A stretch of DNA of 64,000 nt from Ampullaceana balthica (lineage: Eukaryota; Mollusca; Gastropoda; Lymnaeidae): assembly GCA_944989445.1 (NCBI GenBank), contig CALYLW010000054.1, positions 124,001-188,000 of the forward strand. The letters are read 5' to 3'. This document shows, in pieces, positions 30,948-41,761 of this stretch. The notes beneath the pieces are model-generated. The model was not told the DNA's origin. It made no database searches and saw nothing but the letters and a program-made list of their open reading frames with translations. Numbering within the stretch: the first letter of the stretch is position 1; every line of letters begins with the position of its first letter. The position numbers and the translations under genes are program-made.

Positions 30948-33740
30948 CTAAGCAAAGATTGCAAACAGGGCCGTACTATACAGTGGCAGGGGTATAAACC
31001 TAGAAAAAGGGGAAAGTTTCGCAATACACAATGGGGGGGAAGTATGAGCGATATTTTTAGAAAGTCCACGGGTAGCTTAAATGTCGAAAAATGCTTGTTG
31101 TTAGGGAAGGAAGCTTCTCTTCTTAGAGACACCGGCTGTACAATCGTAGGGTGCAGAAAGAGTTTAATACCAAAAAAATACATGACTGATCAGACCTTTA
31201 CAGTTAAACTTATCGATGGGACAATAAAAACGTTTGAAACTGCTATAGTAGACATTAAAACCCCTTACCTCTGCGGTAGATTTTTGTCCGCCCTTTTTGA
31301 AGATCCGGTAACAGATGTGATTTTAGGAAATGTTAGATCAGACGAGGACACACCATTCCATCACGGTAACGTAGTTACCAGGGCCCAGAATAAACGAGAT
31401 AAAGGGGGAGGACCACAAATGAAAACTGTGATTAGTACAATTCCAAAAATATTTGAACACATCAATTTAGCTGAGGAGCAGGCAAAGGATGGTGGATTAA
31501 ATAAACTATGGCAAAAAGCTAAAAGTCAGAGGGTGGAAAACACCAAACAAGGAATAATAACGTTTGAAATAAACAATAATATACTATACAGGATATTTAT
31601 TTCTAAAATAGATAACAGTGTTGAAAAAAAATTGGTGATTCCGAAACCATACCGACGATTAGTCTTAGAAACGGCTCATACAACAGCATTAGCCGGACAC
31701 ATGTCAGTCAGAAGAACCAAATACAGAATTTTTTCTCAGTATTTCTGGCCACGTATGAGCATAGATATCAAGGAATTCATTAAGTCTTGCCCTATTTGCC
31801 AAAAAGCACGTCCACCGGGGAGCATAAAACCCATAGAGTTAGGTCAAATGGAAGTGATCGGAACACCATTTCAGAAGGTTGCTATTGATATCGTAGGGCC
31901 ATTACAATTAAGTGATAATAAGAATAGATATATCCTTACGTTGGTAGATATGGCTACTCGTTGGCCTGAAGCTATTGCACTAAAAAATATAACAACACAA
32001 GACGTTTATGAGGCCCTATTAACAATATTCTCTAGAATGGGATTCCCGGAAGAGATCTTGTCAGATAACGGGCCCCAGTTCTCCTCCGATATGTACAAAC
32101 AGGTGTGTGAATTGTTTAACATAAAATCCAGTCACTCTTCTATTTACCACCCACAGTCTAGCGGGATGGTGGAAAGATTAAATGGCACCTTAAAAAGCAT
32201 GTTAAGAAAAGTGGCAGATGAGGAACCCAACAATTGGGATAGATTTTTGCCGGCAATTTTGTTTGCATATCGGGAAGTTCCGAACGAGACAACGGCAATG
32301 TCTCCTTATGAACTCCTCTTCGGGCGGAAAGTGAGAGGACCAATGTCAATTTTAAGGAAAATACTAACAAATGAAAATACGACAGAGGAAGGTAAAACAA
32401 CATATGAATATATAATAGACCTCAAAAACAGAATAAAATCAGGGTTATATAAAACAGAGGCAATCACGAAAGGAAAGGCAAATAAATATAAACAATATTA
32501 TGATCAAAGGGCTAGAGAGAAAGATATACAAATTGGTGACAAAGTGCTCGTGTTGAAACCTAAAAAAGGAAATAAACTCGCTCTGTATTCAGAAGGTCCA
32601 TTCACCGTCGCGAGAAAATTATCGAAATTTAATGTAGAGATTGCGAAGGGACATAAGCGTATAGTTTATCACCTCAACAGATTAACAAAATTTGTCGAAA
32701 ATAACATGGATAACACAGATGCGAACTTATCGGCAGCAGAGAAAAATGAAAAGACAATTAATGGTGCCAGTGCCACAGTGATAGCCGAAGAAGAAGAGGA
32801 AGATGTAAATAGTGAAGACATTAAGCAAATTCCGTTAATCAACGTCAAGGTTAATTCAGGCATTGACATTAATAAGGAACTAACGGAGAAACAGAAAAGA
32901 CAAGTTGACGATATGGTGCAAGAGTACAAAGAAATCATTTCAGATATCCCAGGGAAAACATCGGCGGGTACGCACAAAATAGAATTATTAGACTCTAAGC
33001 CCATTAACGTAAAACCTTATGCAATACCTATACATATGATTCAAAGTCTAAAAGAAGAGATTAGTATGATGTTAGAACTAGGTATAATCGAGGAATCACA
33101 GTCACCATATTGCTCTCCCTTAGTTTTAATTAAGAAAAAAGATGGATCGATTCGGACTTGCGTGGATTATAGAAAATTGAACGCAATTACAAAAAAAGTA
33201 GCAGAAGTTATACCTAACCAGGATAAACTTCTAGAACACATGAATAAAGCCAAATACTTTACGAAACTAGACTTAACAAAGGGATATTGGCAAATACCTC
33301 TTGAGGAGAAAAGCAAAGAATACACAGCTTTTCAAGGCCCAGACGGGGCATATCAATATAACTTTATGCCATTCGGATTGGCAACCGCACCGGCAACGTT
33401 CAATAAAATTGTTAAGAAATTATTCAAAGGAGTAAAAGAGGTAGTTACTTATTTTGACGATATCTGTGTATACACAGACGACTGGGAGTCACATATACGA
33501 GTTACTCGAGAGGTTTTAGAGATTTTGAAAAAGACAGGGTTCACCATTAAACCATCTAAGTTAGAAATAGGTAAAGAATCAATCGAATTTCTGGGACATA
33601 GAATTGGAGCAGGCATCTTAAAACCAGACATGAACAATATAAACAAAGTGTTGGAAATAGAACGACCCAAAAATAAGAGACAAGTAAGGGGACTAGTTGG
33701 CCTAATAGCGTATTACAATAAATTTATACCTAATTTTTAA
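30948..33740 (+). CDS. pol: Pol: protease, integrase and reverse transcriptase
   Basis: First Met at 31044, but the frame is open from 30948. Residues (from 31044): aspartic protease with DTG at 29-31 and a VILGN end motif near 90; integrase HHCC zinc finger near 212-252; integrase core with Asp near 282 (AIDIVGP), Asp near 341 (LSDNGPQF) and Glu near 377 (GMVERLNG); a GPF module near 518; then RT with LVLIKKKDGSIR near 693 and catalytic YFDD near 803-806. Integrase therefore lies upstream of RT. The frame is cut by TAA at 33738 just after RT; RNase H follows in the same frame. Confidence 0.93.
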   Translation, partial: LSKDCKQGRTIQWQGYKPRKRGKFRNTQWGGSMSDIFRKSTGSLNVEKCLLLGKEASLLRDTGCTIVGCRKSLIPKKYMTDQTFTVKLIDGTIKTFETAIVDIKTPYLCGRFLSALFEDPVTDVILGNVRSDEDTPFHHGNVVTRAQNKRDKGGGPQMKTVISTIPKIFEHINLAEEQAKDGGLNKLWQKAKSQRVENTKQGIITFEINNNILYRIFISKIDNSVEKKLVIPKPYRRLVLETAHTTALAGHMSVRRTKYRIFSQYFWPRMSIDIKEFIKSCPICQKARPPGSIKPIELGQMEVIGTPFQKVAIDIVGPLQLSDNKNRYILTLVDMATRWPEAIALKNITTQDVYEALLTIFSRMGFPEEILSDNGPQFSSDMYKQVCELFNIKSSHSSIYHPQSSGMVERLNGTLKSMLRKVADEEPNNWDRFLPAILFAYREVPNETTAMSPYELLFGRKVRGPMSILRKILTNENTTEEGKTTYEYIIDLKNRIKSGLYKTEAITKGKANKYKQYYDQRAREKDIQIGDKVLVLKPKKGNKLALYSEGPFTVARKLSKFNVEIAKGHKRIVYHLNRLTKFVENNMDNTDANLSAAEKNEKTINGASATVIAEEEEEDVNSEDIKQIPLINVKVNSGIDINKELTEKQKRQVDDMVQEYKEIISDIPGKTSAGTHKIELLDSKPINVKPYAIPIHMIQSLKEEISMMLELGIIEESQSPYCSPLVLIKKKDGSIRTCVDYRKLNAITKKVAEVIPNQDKLLEHMNKAKYFTKLDLTKGYWQIPLEEKSKEYTAFQGPDGAYQYNFMPFGLATAPATFNKIVKKLFKGVKEVVTYFDDICVYTDDWESHIRVTREVLEILKKTGFTIKPSKLEIGKESIEFLGHRIGAGILKPDMNNINKVLEIERPKNKRQVRGLVGLIAYYNKFIPNF

Positions 33741-34250
33741 ACGATAACAGCCCCATTGACGGACCTTACAAAGAAAGGTAAACCTAATAATATATGTTGG
33801 ACTAAGGAATGCCAACAAGCATTGGATACAATCCAAAACTATTTAACAAATAACCCCATTTTGGTTCTGCCCGACATTAAGGAACCTTTTATAGTTCGTA
33901 CAGATGCGTCAACGAAGGGATTGGGGGCATGTTTGATGCAGAAGAGAGACAATATGCTCCACCCGGTTAAATATATTAGTCGTAAACTGGTTGACAGGGA
34001 AACTAGATACTCAACAATAGAGAGGGAATGCTTGGCAATAATATGGGGAATTCAGAAATTATCCTACTATTTAATGGGGGCAAGATTTACGCTCCAGTGT
34101 GACCACCAAGCGTTAAAATATTTGAACACGACTAAATTTGAAAATTCAAGAGTTTCCAGGTGGTCTTTGATGTTACAGGAATACGATTTCAACGTGGAAT
34201 ACATTAAAGGTGAAGATAACATTATTGCAGATTTTTTATCTCGGCAATAA
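33741..34250 (+). CDS. RNase H part of Pol
   Basis: In phase with the upstream Pol frame after the TAA at 33738; first Met is at 33756. Residues include VRTDASTKGLGACLMQ (first catalytic Asp), STIERECLAIIWG (Glu), LQCDHQALKYL (Asp) and ends GEDNIIADFLSRQ (last Asp), so all four catalytic acids are visible. Terminates with TAA at 34248-34250, the probable natural end of Pol. It removes genomic RNA during reverse transcription. Confidence 0.9.
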   Translation, partial: TITAPLTDLTKKGKPNNICWTKECQQALDTIQNYLTNNPILVLPDIKEPFIVRTDASTKGLGACLMQKRDNMLHPVKYISRKLVDRETRYSTIERECLAIIWGIQKLSYYLMGARFTLQCDHQALKYLNTTKFENSRVSRWSLMLQEYDFNVEYIKGEDNIIADFLSRQ

Positions 34251-35330
34251 GCAGATATGGCAGCTGATTGGTTAGATATTTACATCAAAATTCGGTCGAG
34301 TTACGGCGACCAGGGGATAGAGGGGAGACATAGTGGAAATTGAGAGGTCAAGAAAAATTTAAAAGTGGTGACAAGGGCGGCCGGGTAGACGGTTGTGGAC
34401 ACAGACAAACTACGATATAACATCATAGGATCATGACAGATATGGTAATGGCAATCATAATTACTGAGCAGAAATCAAACCATGACCGACAAGGACTCGC
34501 AGGACAGGTTTATGATTCGGCCGAGTCACGAAGGTCGAAAAACAAGTAGAGTTGCTTGTCATGGGGACTAATTTGGGTAGAAATTGAGGTCTGAGTCACC
34601 TCGGGCCAGTATTATTATTATATGAACATGATTGTAAGGTTTAATAGCGATTATGTACTTATGTTAGTTAGTACTTAAGGATGGTTGTAAATAAATATGA
34701 GATGGTTGTACTTTCGTGCTGATGTTTTTTATTATAATTTTTGGCTCCGGGTGACCTCGGGCAAAATTTCATTATAAGGAGATGTAATTATTTATATATA
34801 TATATATATATTTATGAAATTATGAGATGATGATAATGATTTTGTTCATGATTATGAGTATTATGATGAATTAGGTTGATTATGACTACTATATGCACAT
34901 GATTGTTATATAATTGATTGTAATGGGTTAAATACAATCAGGCTGAAATGTCTATAGTTTGGATAAGTAGTTATCCCTATAACATTATCTCATGCTGGAG
35001 CTAATCCTGGAATAAATATCTTAAGGCATTTATATGAGGAACCAGTAGAGTCAGTTGGTAAATATAAAACAATCTAGCGTAAAAATGGTCAATTGTTGGA
35101 TAATGATAACGTACGAGTTGCGGGTTAGTGAAGTCGTATAAAGGTACGACCAAGTGGATTTATGCTCTGTGTTGTATGTACTAGTGTTTTTTTTTCATGC
35201 AATGTTGTGTATAAAATTATTTTGAAAGATATTATTTCATTATGTATTATATTATTGTAATTGTAATGTGCAGTGATTCCATGCCCTGACTTTGTTGTGT
35301 TGTGAGATTCTACCCGTAAGTAGAATCTAA
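34251..35330 (+). other. Long 3' untranslated region of the LTR element
   Basis: About 1.1 kb between Pol and the polypurine tract. It has a (TA)n run at about 34793-34812 and no envelope-like or other convincing frame. Confidence 0.6.
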
Positions 35331-35344
35331 CGGAAGAGGGGGGA
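35331..35344 (+). promoter_or_regulatory. Polypurine tract
   Basis: GGAAGAGGGGGGA lies immediately before the 3' LTR, where plus-strand DNA synthesis is primed in LTR elements. Confidence 0.8.
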
Positions 35345-35346
35345 TA

Positions 35347-35896
35347 TGTCAGGGTATGAGAATCACTGCGAATGATTGTGGTGAGATTGTTGTGAGCCAG
35401 TGTTGGAGTCGGGTCAAGGAGTTGTTGACGGGTATGAACTCCTATCACGTGAATAATGTCTAGTGATGTCTGAGTGAACTTCTGGTCACACGGGATATGT
35501 CAGGGACATGACCAGAGGACACGCCAGGGTCAGTTGAGACCAGTTGGGGGGTATATAAGAGAGTAGTCGAGACGAGTGCGGGGTGTGGCAGAAAGCTGTG
35601 TAGTTCGCAGAGTGTTGTGCGGTCAGACCGGTCAGGATAGACCGGGGAGCTGCAGGGTTGCAGTAAAACAGAGTTGAGTTTAACGTCGCCCAGAAGCGGT
35701 CGGGTCGGACCGAGGGCATGCTTGAGCATACAGCCGTTATATATAGATGTATTTTATGTCAAGGCAAGACAGCCAGTTGTACAGTTGTTTATAGTAGAAT
35801 AAACATTGCATCGTTACACAGACTTGTGTCATCTCTTGTGTATGTTGTGTGTAGCGGAGAGCAAGGTACAATCCACCTAAACATAGAGACTTAACA
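35347..35896 (+). repeat. 3' LTR (550 bp)
   Basis: Same length and sequence as the 5' LTR apart from C at 35525. Followed by the TSD GCCGT (35897-35901). Confidence 0.95.
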
Positions 35897-35901
35897 GCCG
35901 T

Positions 35902-36379
35902 TCATAAATGACGTCACGCGAATTTGGCCAATTTCTAACACAATACATAATTTCTTCTTCTCTTCTTAATATAATGTCGTCGTTAAAGGAAAAAAATCCA
36001 TGAGTCAATCAATAACAGATGATGCCGCGGGCCAGTTAAAATTTTAACGCGGGCAGTATTTGGCCCGCGGGTCGGACTTTGGACACCCATGTTTTGAATA
36101 GCTGGTAATGTCGCTCGTGTACAAAGATTATTATGTATAGTATATATAATTTACCATACGTACAGCTATGTGCTTGATGCATCCTTTAAATTAACTGTAT
36201 CCTGAAACCACGTGGTCGGCGTTAGCCATTTATTATTTGTGCCTGCACCAGTGTTGGCACGGATCAGTGACTTAGCTCGTGAAGGGGGCGCAACACATGA
36301 CAATATTCAAGTGTTTGAAACTTAATTGGGGGGGGGGAAGCAAATTCATACGGCACACTGATCATGGTAGGAATTTCAT
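35902..36379. other. Continuation of the interrupted host element, then non-coding DNA
   Basis: TCATAAATGACGTCACGCG joins directly to the GGGGCCGT left of the LTR element, so this was a single sequence before insertion. GGCCCGCGGGTCGG and TTTGGACACCCATG at about 36055-36090 look like the right end of a hAT-like element starting near 27918. The rest has no gene. Confidence 0.5.
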
Positions 36380-36732
36380 AATAAATAAAGGTAAAAAAAT
36401 GATTTTTAAAAACCACGTTTTTACAAGTGGACTAAAAAGAAGAAAATAATTTAAAACTTGTAATTTCAAGTACTTCGATTTAATATGACTAAAAACGTGG
36501 GGCGGGCATTTATGAGGTTTAACATATGCTGTTCACTCATTCTCTCACTTATAGATCTATCTTTTTGCCTTCTAAATTAGAAATCTGTAATTTTTATACC
36601 AAACACCCGCCCCACGTTTTTATTTATATTAAATCGAAATACTTGAACTTACAAGTTTTAAATTATTTTCTTCCTTTTAGTCCACTTGTAAAAACGTGGT
36701 TTTTTAAAATCATTTTTTTACCATTATTTATT
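36380..36732. repeat. Foldback element, ~130-bp arms
   Basis: Left arm (AATAAATAAAGGTAAAAAAATG ... GGGGCGGGC, about 36380-36515) is the reverse complement of 36600-36732. Arms contain AAAAACCACGTTTTTACAAG and AGTGGACTAAAAAGAAGAAA. The loop is about 85 bp. An open frame inside is an artefact. Confidence 0.85.
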
Positions 36733-36769
36733 TTATTCTTTTTAGTCCACTAATAAAAACGTGGTTTTT

Positions 36770-37120
36770 AACAATATTTGTTTACCTCAATTTATTTTAC
36801 CAAACACCTCATCAGCGCCCGCCCAACGTTTAATAACAAAGCGATGAGGTCACGGGGTGAACTCGTCACGTGAAATTAAACTACGGCGGGCGGGTATAGA
36901 TTATAGATACTTATAAAGATAAACTAAAAAGTTCAATAATTTAATAACAGTACATTCGATCGATCTGAAATTTTGATACAATGCATTGTCATCCAAGATC
37001 TATCTGTGGTAAAATTTTGAGATCTCTAGGACCATCAGAAGTGGTTTAATTTTACGTTGGCAGATTTGAAAAATTGTGGACAGACTAACAAACAATGCAA
37101 CAGGAACGAAAGCGAGTTAA
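36770..37120. mobile_element. Fragment of the CGATCGAT-core repeat
   Basis: AGTTCAATAATTTAATAACA, the CGATCGATCTGAAATTTTGA core and GGACCATCAGAAGTGGTTTA are the reverse of the phrases at 27060-27180. It therefore belongs to the ACACGCTTTTATTT family in inverse orientation. Confidence 0.65.
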
Positions 37121-37532
37121 TAAAAAAACGTGGTAAAAATGATAAACACTAAAATTCTCCAATGAAGTGTAACCAGCTAAAGTGCGGGCCTTATTAAAAG
37201 TTACAAGGTTATGTGTAAAAAAAAATGAGGTCACCTTTTAAGTTGTTGAGAAAAACGCCGTCGATTGACAACAGTTTGAAGAGTGGGGTAGGTTTCGTCA
37301 TGCGTCGAGGCTACAAGTGTCTAAATTCTGGGGAATACAGCTCTCTATTGAAAATATCTAGTCATGCATTCACCTTCTACAGCTTTTGATATCAATGGCT
37401 GGTGTTATAAAAGAAACGTTAGTCAATTTTTTTCAAAAGGTTGATAACTGTGTGTTAACTGAGCCCAAAATAGCTAAATCATTTGGCCAGAAAGATATTT
37501 TAAAAATTATAAAAAAACATCAGAAAAGCTTA

Positions 37533-38048
37533 CCGTATATACTCGTTCGCAAGCCCACCTTTTTTGGACAAAATCTAGGGGGGGGGGAGTTGGGGGGTCG
37601 GCTTACAAGCGGGTCATTAACGTATTTCTGCATGGATATTGAATATCGGTGTTGTTATTTTGTTGTCAAGGTCCTTTTCTTCATTCTACAAGATTCGACT
37701 GCTCTACCAGAAGCTATAAAATAATATTAAACATCTGCAGTTACCTTATTTAATCATTTTATTAATTTTTGTGAACGTTTTAATAATTTTTTTTACAAAT
37801 TTTGTTTTCAACAACGAATTTTAATGTACGCGCTTTCGTCTCAAGACAAAGATAGGCAGTACAAAGTAAAAAATCATAATGACCGATTTAGCTTGTAGTT
37901 TTTTTTTAATGTGTACCATTTTGTTTACGCTGTCCTATTATATTTGGGGGGTCAGCTTACGAGCGGGTTATAAAATTTTAATACTTTTCTCTTCCAAAAG
38001 TGGGGGGTCCGCTTATGAACCAACGGGCAATGGAACGAGTATATACGG
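37533..38048. mobile_element. TIR element with TA target duplication
   Basis: CCGTATATACTCGTTCG at the left and CGAGTATATACGG at the right form the TIRs, each flanked by TA, as in Tc1/mariner-type insertion. GGGGGGTCGGCTTACAAGCG-like phrases occur near both ends. 516 bp; no transposase frame. Confidence 0.75.
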
Positions 38049-38214
38049 TAGGTTACAAGAAACTATTGAAGCCAAACGCATTAATGTGGTGGTGAAGGGG
38101 AGGGAAATCTTGCACTAGTAGCTGGACTTAATACTGTTATTTAAATCCCTTATATTAACTTCACCGCCCTCTCTGTCTCTCTGTCTTGGGCGGGCACCGC
38201 GAAAAAACAAAAGT

Positions 38215-39242
38215 AAATAAAACAAACCCGTAAAAACAAAGTTTTTGACTATAAATCCCTTATATATGAGACATAACTAACAGTATTGATTATTTTCAAA
38301 CATTTACAGACTGAATCTGTCTTAACTCAAGTTTGCTTCATAACCCTAGGGAGGGGGGGGGAGGGGAGGGGGGAGGGGAGGGGGGGAGGGGTGGGTGGGA
38401 GGGGAGAGGGGAAAAGTCTGGTCACCAATTCGCTTGACCGAGCTCAGCGTGACACGTAAAATGTAAACAAAAGCACCCCGTCGCTTCGTTGGGTCGCCTC
38501 AATGCGTCAGCTCAAACTTTCACGTGGCAAAAAAACAATAACAAACCGTGAATTTGAATTACATACCTCATATACGGATAAACTAAAAATGCATTAATTT
38601 AATTACGGTACGTTCGATCGATCTGAAATTTTGATACGATGCATTGTTAGGTTCGACGGGTCCGTGTGCCAAATTTCAGCTTGATCGGATCACGGGAAGT
38701 GGGTCATTTTTTACTTTTGTTTTTCCGCCCGCCCAAGACAGACAGAGAGAGAGACAGAGAGAGACGCCGGTGAAGTTAATATAAGGGATTTAAAAATGAC
38801 CCACTTCCCGTCATGCCATCGAGCTGAAATTTGACACACGACCCGTGTCACCTAACAATGAATCGTATCAAAAATTCAGATCGATCGAACGTACAGTTAT
38901 TAAATTAATGCATTTTTAGTTTATCTATATAAAGTTTATGTAGCGGTGCTATCGTTTACCTTTTACGGGTCACTTGACTTAACCTCAGCCATAAGTGAAC
39001 ACATCTCGTGTTTTAACCAGGTGTACCGGCGTGCTTTTGTTTACATTTTGCGTGTCACGCTGAGCTCGGTCCAGCGATCGGTGACCAGACCTTTCCCCTC
39101 CCCCCCCCCACCGGGGAGTTAAGACAGAATCAGTCTGTAAATTTTTTCGCGTTTGAACATAATCAATACCGTTAGTTATGTCTCATATATAAGGGATTTA
39201 TAGTCAAAAACTTTGTTTTTACGGGTTTGTTTTATTTTTTTT
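38215..39242. repeat. ~1-kb foldback composed of two inverted repeat units
   Basis: About 38215-38713 and 38794-39242 are inverted copies; the inner junction is GGGAAGTGGGTCATTTT / AAAATGACCCACTTCCC. Each arm carries AAACTTTGTTTTTACGGG, the AGGGATTTATAGTC phrase and the CGATCGATC core. The ~80-bp middle includes a GA-rich stretch and GTTAATATAAGGGATTTA. A G-rich run at 38347-38412 in the left arm has G-quadruplex potential. Confidence 0.85.
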
Positions 39243-39259
39243 TAAAGCTAAATCTGGCA

Positions 39260-39525
39260 TTCAGTGACATAAAGGTGATGAATCTTCATTGAATGGAGGA
39301 AGATTTCTCGAGATAGTTGAGATATCTGAACATGGCCCAGGGATAAGAGAAAACCTAATTATTGCATCTAGAAAAAGGAACGAACATATGGCCTTTCGCC
39401 ATGCATATACTCTAAATCAAACTTTCTCTACGGAGGGCCACATTGAAATCTTTATTCTTATAAGGGGGCCGCAAACATACGTTTTATACTTCAATGACAA
39501 TTTAAAATGTATAATTTTTTTTTAA
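39260..39525 (+). pseudogene. Possible transposase fragment
   Basis: The frame contains NGGRFLEIVEI and HGPGIRENL, which resemble the N-terminal part of DUF4371 hAT transposases. It is short, isolated and unsupported by other motifs. Confidence 0.35.
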
Positions 39526-39759
39526 ACGTTAAAAAAAAATATTTTTAATTTATTTTTGACTATAAATCCTTTATATACGAGATATAACTAAAAGAATGTA
39601 TATTATAATATGCATCGCACGACAATCCAAAAATCTAAAATTTTAGTTATGTCTCAAATATATAAAGGATTTATAGTTTTTAAAACAATTCTACAGTCTG
39701 CATGCTAAATTTCAGCTCGATTTAATCACGGGAAAAAGGTTACAAAAGTTTGGCAGCAA

Positions 39760-40330
39760 CGTTTTTTAAATGTGGAAATGCTGCTGCTGGCAAACAGCAA
39801 TAAAGCTCCAGCAGAAGAACTGTCTTGAACTTCTCCTTCAAGTCATAATCTGTTTATGGGTCAAGCAGCTCTAACTGTATATCCTCTGGACTGAATTACT
39901 TCTGCACTATTGGCAATCTGAGGATATTGAAGAGGGGTTCCAGGTTCGTGAAGTCTTGGAACCTCCTTTCAAATTACACCGCCAAGGCATTCAACTTAGC
40001 TTTTTACTTGTCAGCCATTTCACCAGAAATGGTTTTCTGTTTCATCAAAGGGAAATGGCAAAACCTGATTTAACCTGCTTGCCTGGAGGACAGGGAGATT
40101 TTTGCCTGAAACTTATTAACATGTACATATGAATTTCATGTGCAAACAAGCTATTGCCCCGAAGTTTGACATTCAGTTCATTCAACTTTTCCATAACGTC
40201 AATGTCAGACATGAAGTCTGTCTTCAATTCATTAACTATGGTAGTAATAAGGTCACAAACAAAGCCTTTCATTCTACAGGAACAAAAATATTTTCTCCTT
40301 GAGAATCCTCACTGGCCTCAATATCTTGCC
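39760..40330 (-). pseudogene. hAT transposase fragment (GTF2IRD2/ZBED-like)
   Basis: The - strand near 40272-40100 reads DVMEKLNELNVKLRG then LFAHEIHMYM, matching the DxxxHLNxLNxxLQG motif of this transposase group. Further along (about 40010-39850) frames give FERRFQDFTNLEPLFNILR and LQLELLDP-like text. Frames are broken by stops, so it is dead. Confidence 0.7.
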
Positions 40331-41337
40331 AGACTCAGCCAGCGGATACTGCTGTGGTAGATGTTTGTATGACATCCGTCCATCCTCATGCGACGATTGC
40401 GTTTACTCCTGCTCCTCTGCCCCCTCCCCCTTCTCCTTTCTCCTGACCCTTCTCACTTCACTCCTAGCTGTGAAACGGGAAATATATTTTTTTTTAAAAA
40501 GACAGAAAAAAAGAGAAAAGAACAAGCCTTAGGAAAGACAAGAGCAGCTGAAATTTAATTTGACTGATCAGGATTACATGTTTCGTAATAATTGATAACT
40601 GAATGGGACTCTTCTAGAGTCTCTTGAAATACACTCGCTAAGGATTCAACGAGATTTGGCCAAATAGGACTTCAGTTTGCAAGAGATTTTCAAAATAAGA
40701 CTCATAAAAGACAGTTAACGATTCATCGTCAGGCATACAAAGGTGTTCAGATATTGCTTCATAAATACACGTTAAAGCAAAGTGATGTGGTAAAGATTAT
40801 GATCAAGTGACTGAAGAATTATCAGCTTAAAGAGATCAGAAAAGAGAAAATTCTGCAAGCTAGATGGGATGTTAAAATTAGCTATTACTTAAAACTAGAT
40901 ACGACACGCCGCAGACTTGCTCATAGATAGTGCAAAGAAAAAGGGTGAAATAACGGACACAAACTACAGCACGAAGAAATCAGAGCTACACGAGTGAACG
41001 TCGGTGGGGGGGACCGCCGACGCATTGTTGTTCTCGAGACATGCGCACTGCGCTTAGCTACCTGCCCCCCTACCCTGCTCCACCCTAGCTTGCCAATCAT
41101 AAACTGTGATTGGCCGATCCCAGCGAGGGTCATTCTCAAGCTTATTTGCACTCGTCTTGTGCTTGCTCTGGTGAATTATGTATAATATAGATACTTGACA
41201 TGGTTAAAAAAATAATTTACCGTATGATCGTGCCCTTCAGTTAATGTGATATATTTTCTTGTCATTGTTAAACTGCAATATTCCTTATCATAGCAAGATT
41301 ACATCCAAGGGTTGGTGGAGGGGGCTCGACACGATGA
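40331..41337. other. Non-coding region
   Basis: No gene or repeat could be supported. It contains two AT-rich stretches and a CT-rich patch at about 40400-40450. Confidence 0.45.
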
Positions 41338-41345
41338 GTTTACAC

Positions 41346-41541
41346 CAGGGGTCGCCTGACTTTTCTGCCGGATGGCCGCATTAACTGTCAATCACCAGTT
41401 TGGGGGCCAACCACACACAGTTTTGTTGTAAACTACAGGTAAAAATAGTATATTTCTTTTAGATTAAACGGTCTCCAGGGGCCGGATGAGAGGGCCCCGC
41501 GAGCCGCATCTGGCCCGCGGGCCGTAGTTTGGAGACCCCTG
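41346..41541. mobile_element. hAT-like MITE with perfect 8-bp TSD
   Basis: CAGGGGTCGCC at the left and GGAGACCCCTG at the right are inverted repeats; GTTTACAC is duplicated exactly on both sides (41338-41345, 41542-41549). A GGCCCGCGGGCC palindrome lies near the right end. 196 bp. Confidence 0.9.
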
Positions 41542-41761
41542 GTTTACACCACCGGTTGACAACAACCCTAGCTACACCGCTGGTAAGGATCAACAGGCCA
41601 ACGACGTCATTGAATGTGAAGAGGTGCATATTCGAACACGAGCCATTTTGACATGCCTCAATCTGAGCTCGTAGCCATTGGGAAAGAAATGTAGAACTGC
41701 TAAGCCAAATGGAATTTCTTCGCGTTTCCTTTGCTTTTCTATCCTTAGACTTTGCCTTTGT

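Larger units (their letters stand above)
28493..35896 (+). mobile_element. Ty3/Gypsy LTR retrotransposon with integrase before RT (Gmr1-like)
   Basis: Two 550-bp LTRs (TG...CA) enclose gag, CCHC knuckle, protease, integrase, reverse transcriptase and RNase H in that order, all in one frame. Most Ty3/Gypsy elements have RT-RNaseH before integrase; integrase first is the Gmr1 arrangement. TSD GCCGT is perfect (28488-28492 and 35897-35901). The LTRs differ at one position that I can see (28671 T, 35525 C), so insertion is recent. Three in-frame stops (TAA 30642, TGA 30945, TAA 33738) interrupt the 4.4-kb frame. Between 34251 and the 3' LTR lie about 1.1 kb without an envelope-like frame. Confidence 0.95.

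Noticed and set aside
34251..35330. Envelope gene in the LTR element
   Set aside because: No + strand frame of useful length and no signal peptide or membrane segment is present.
37386..37724. 112-codon frame as a gene
   Set aside because: Half of it lies within the TIR element at 37533-38048 and includes the terminal repeat; no domain is seen.
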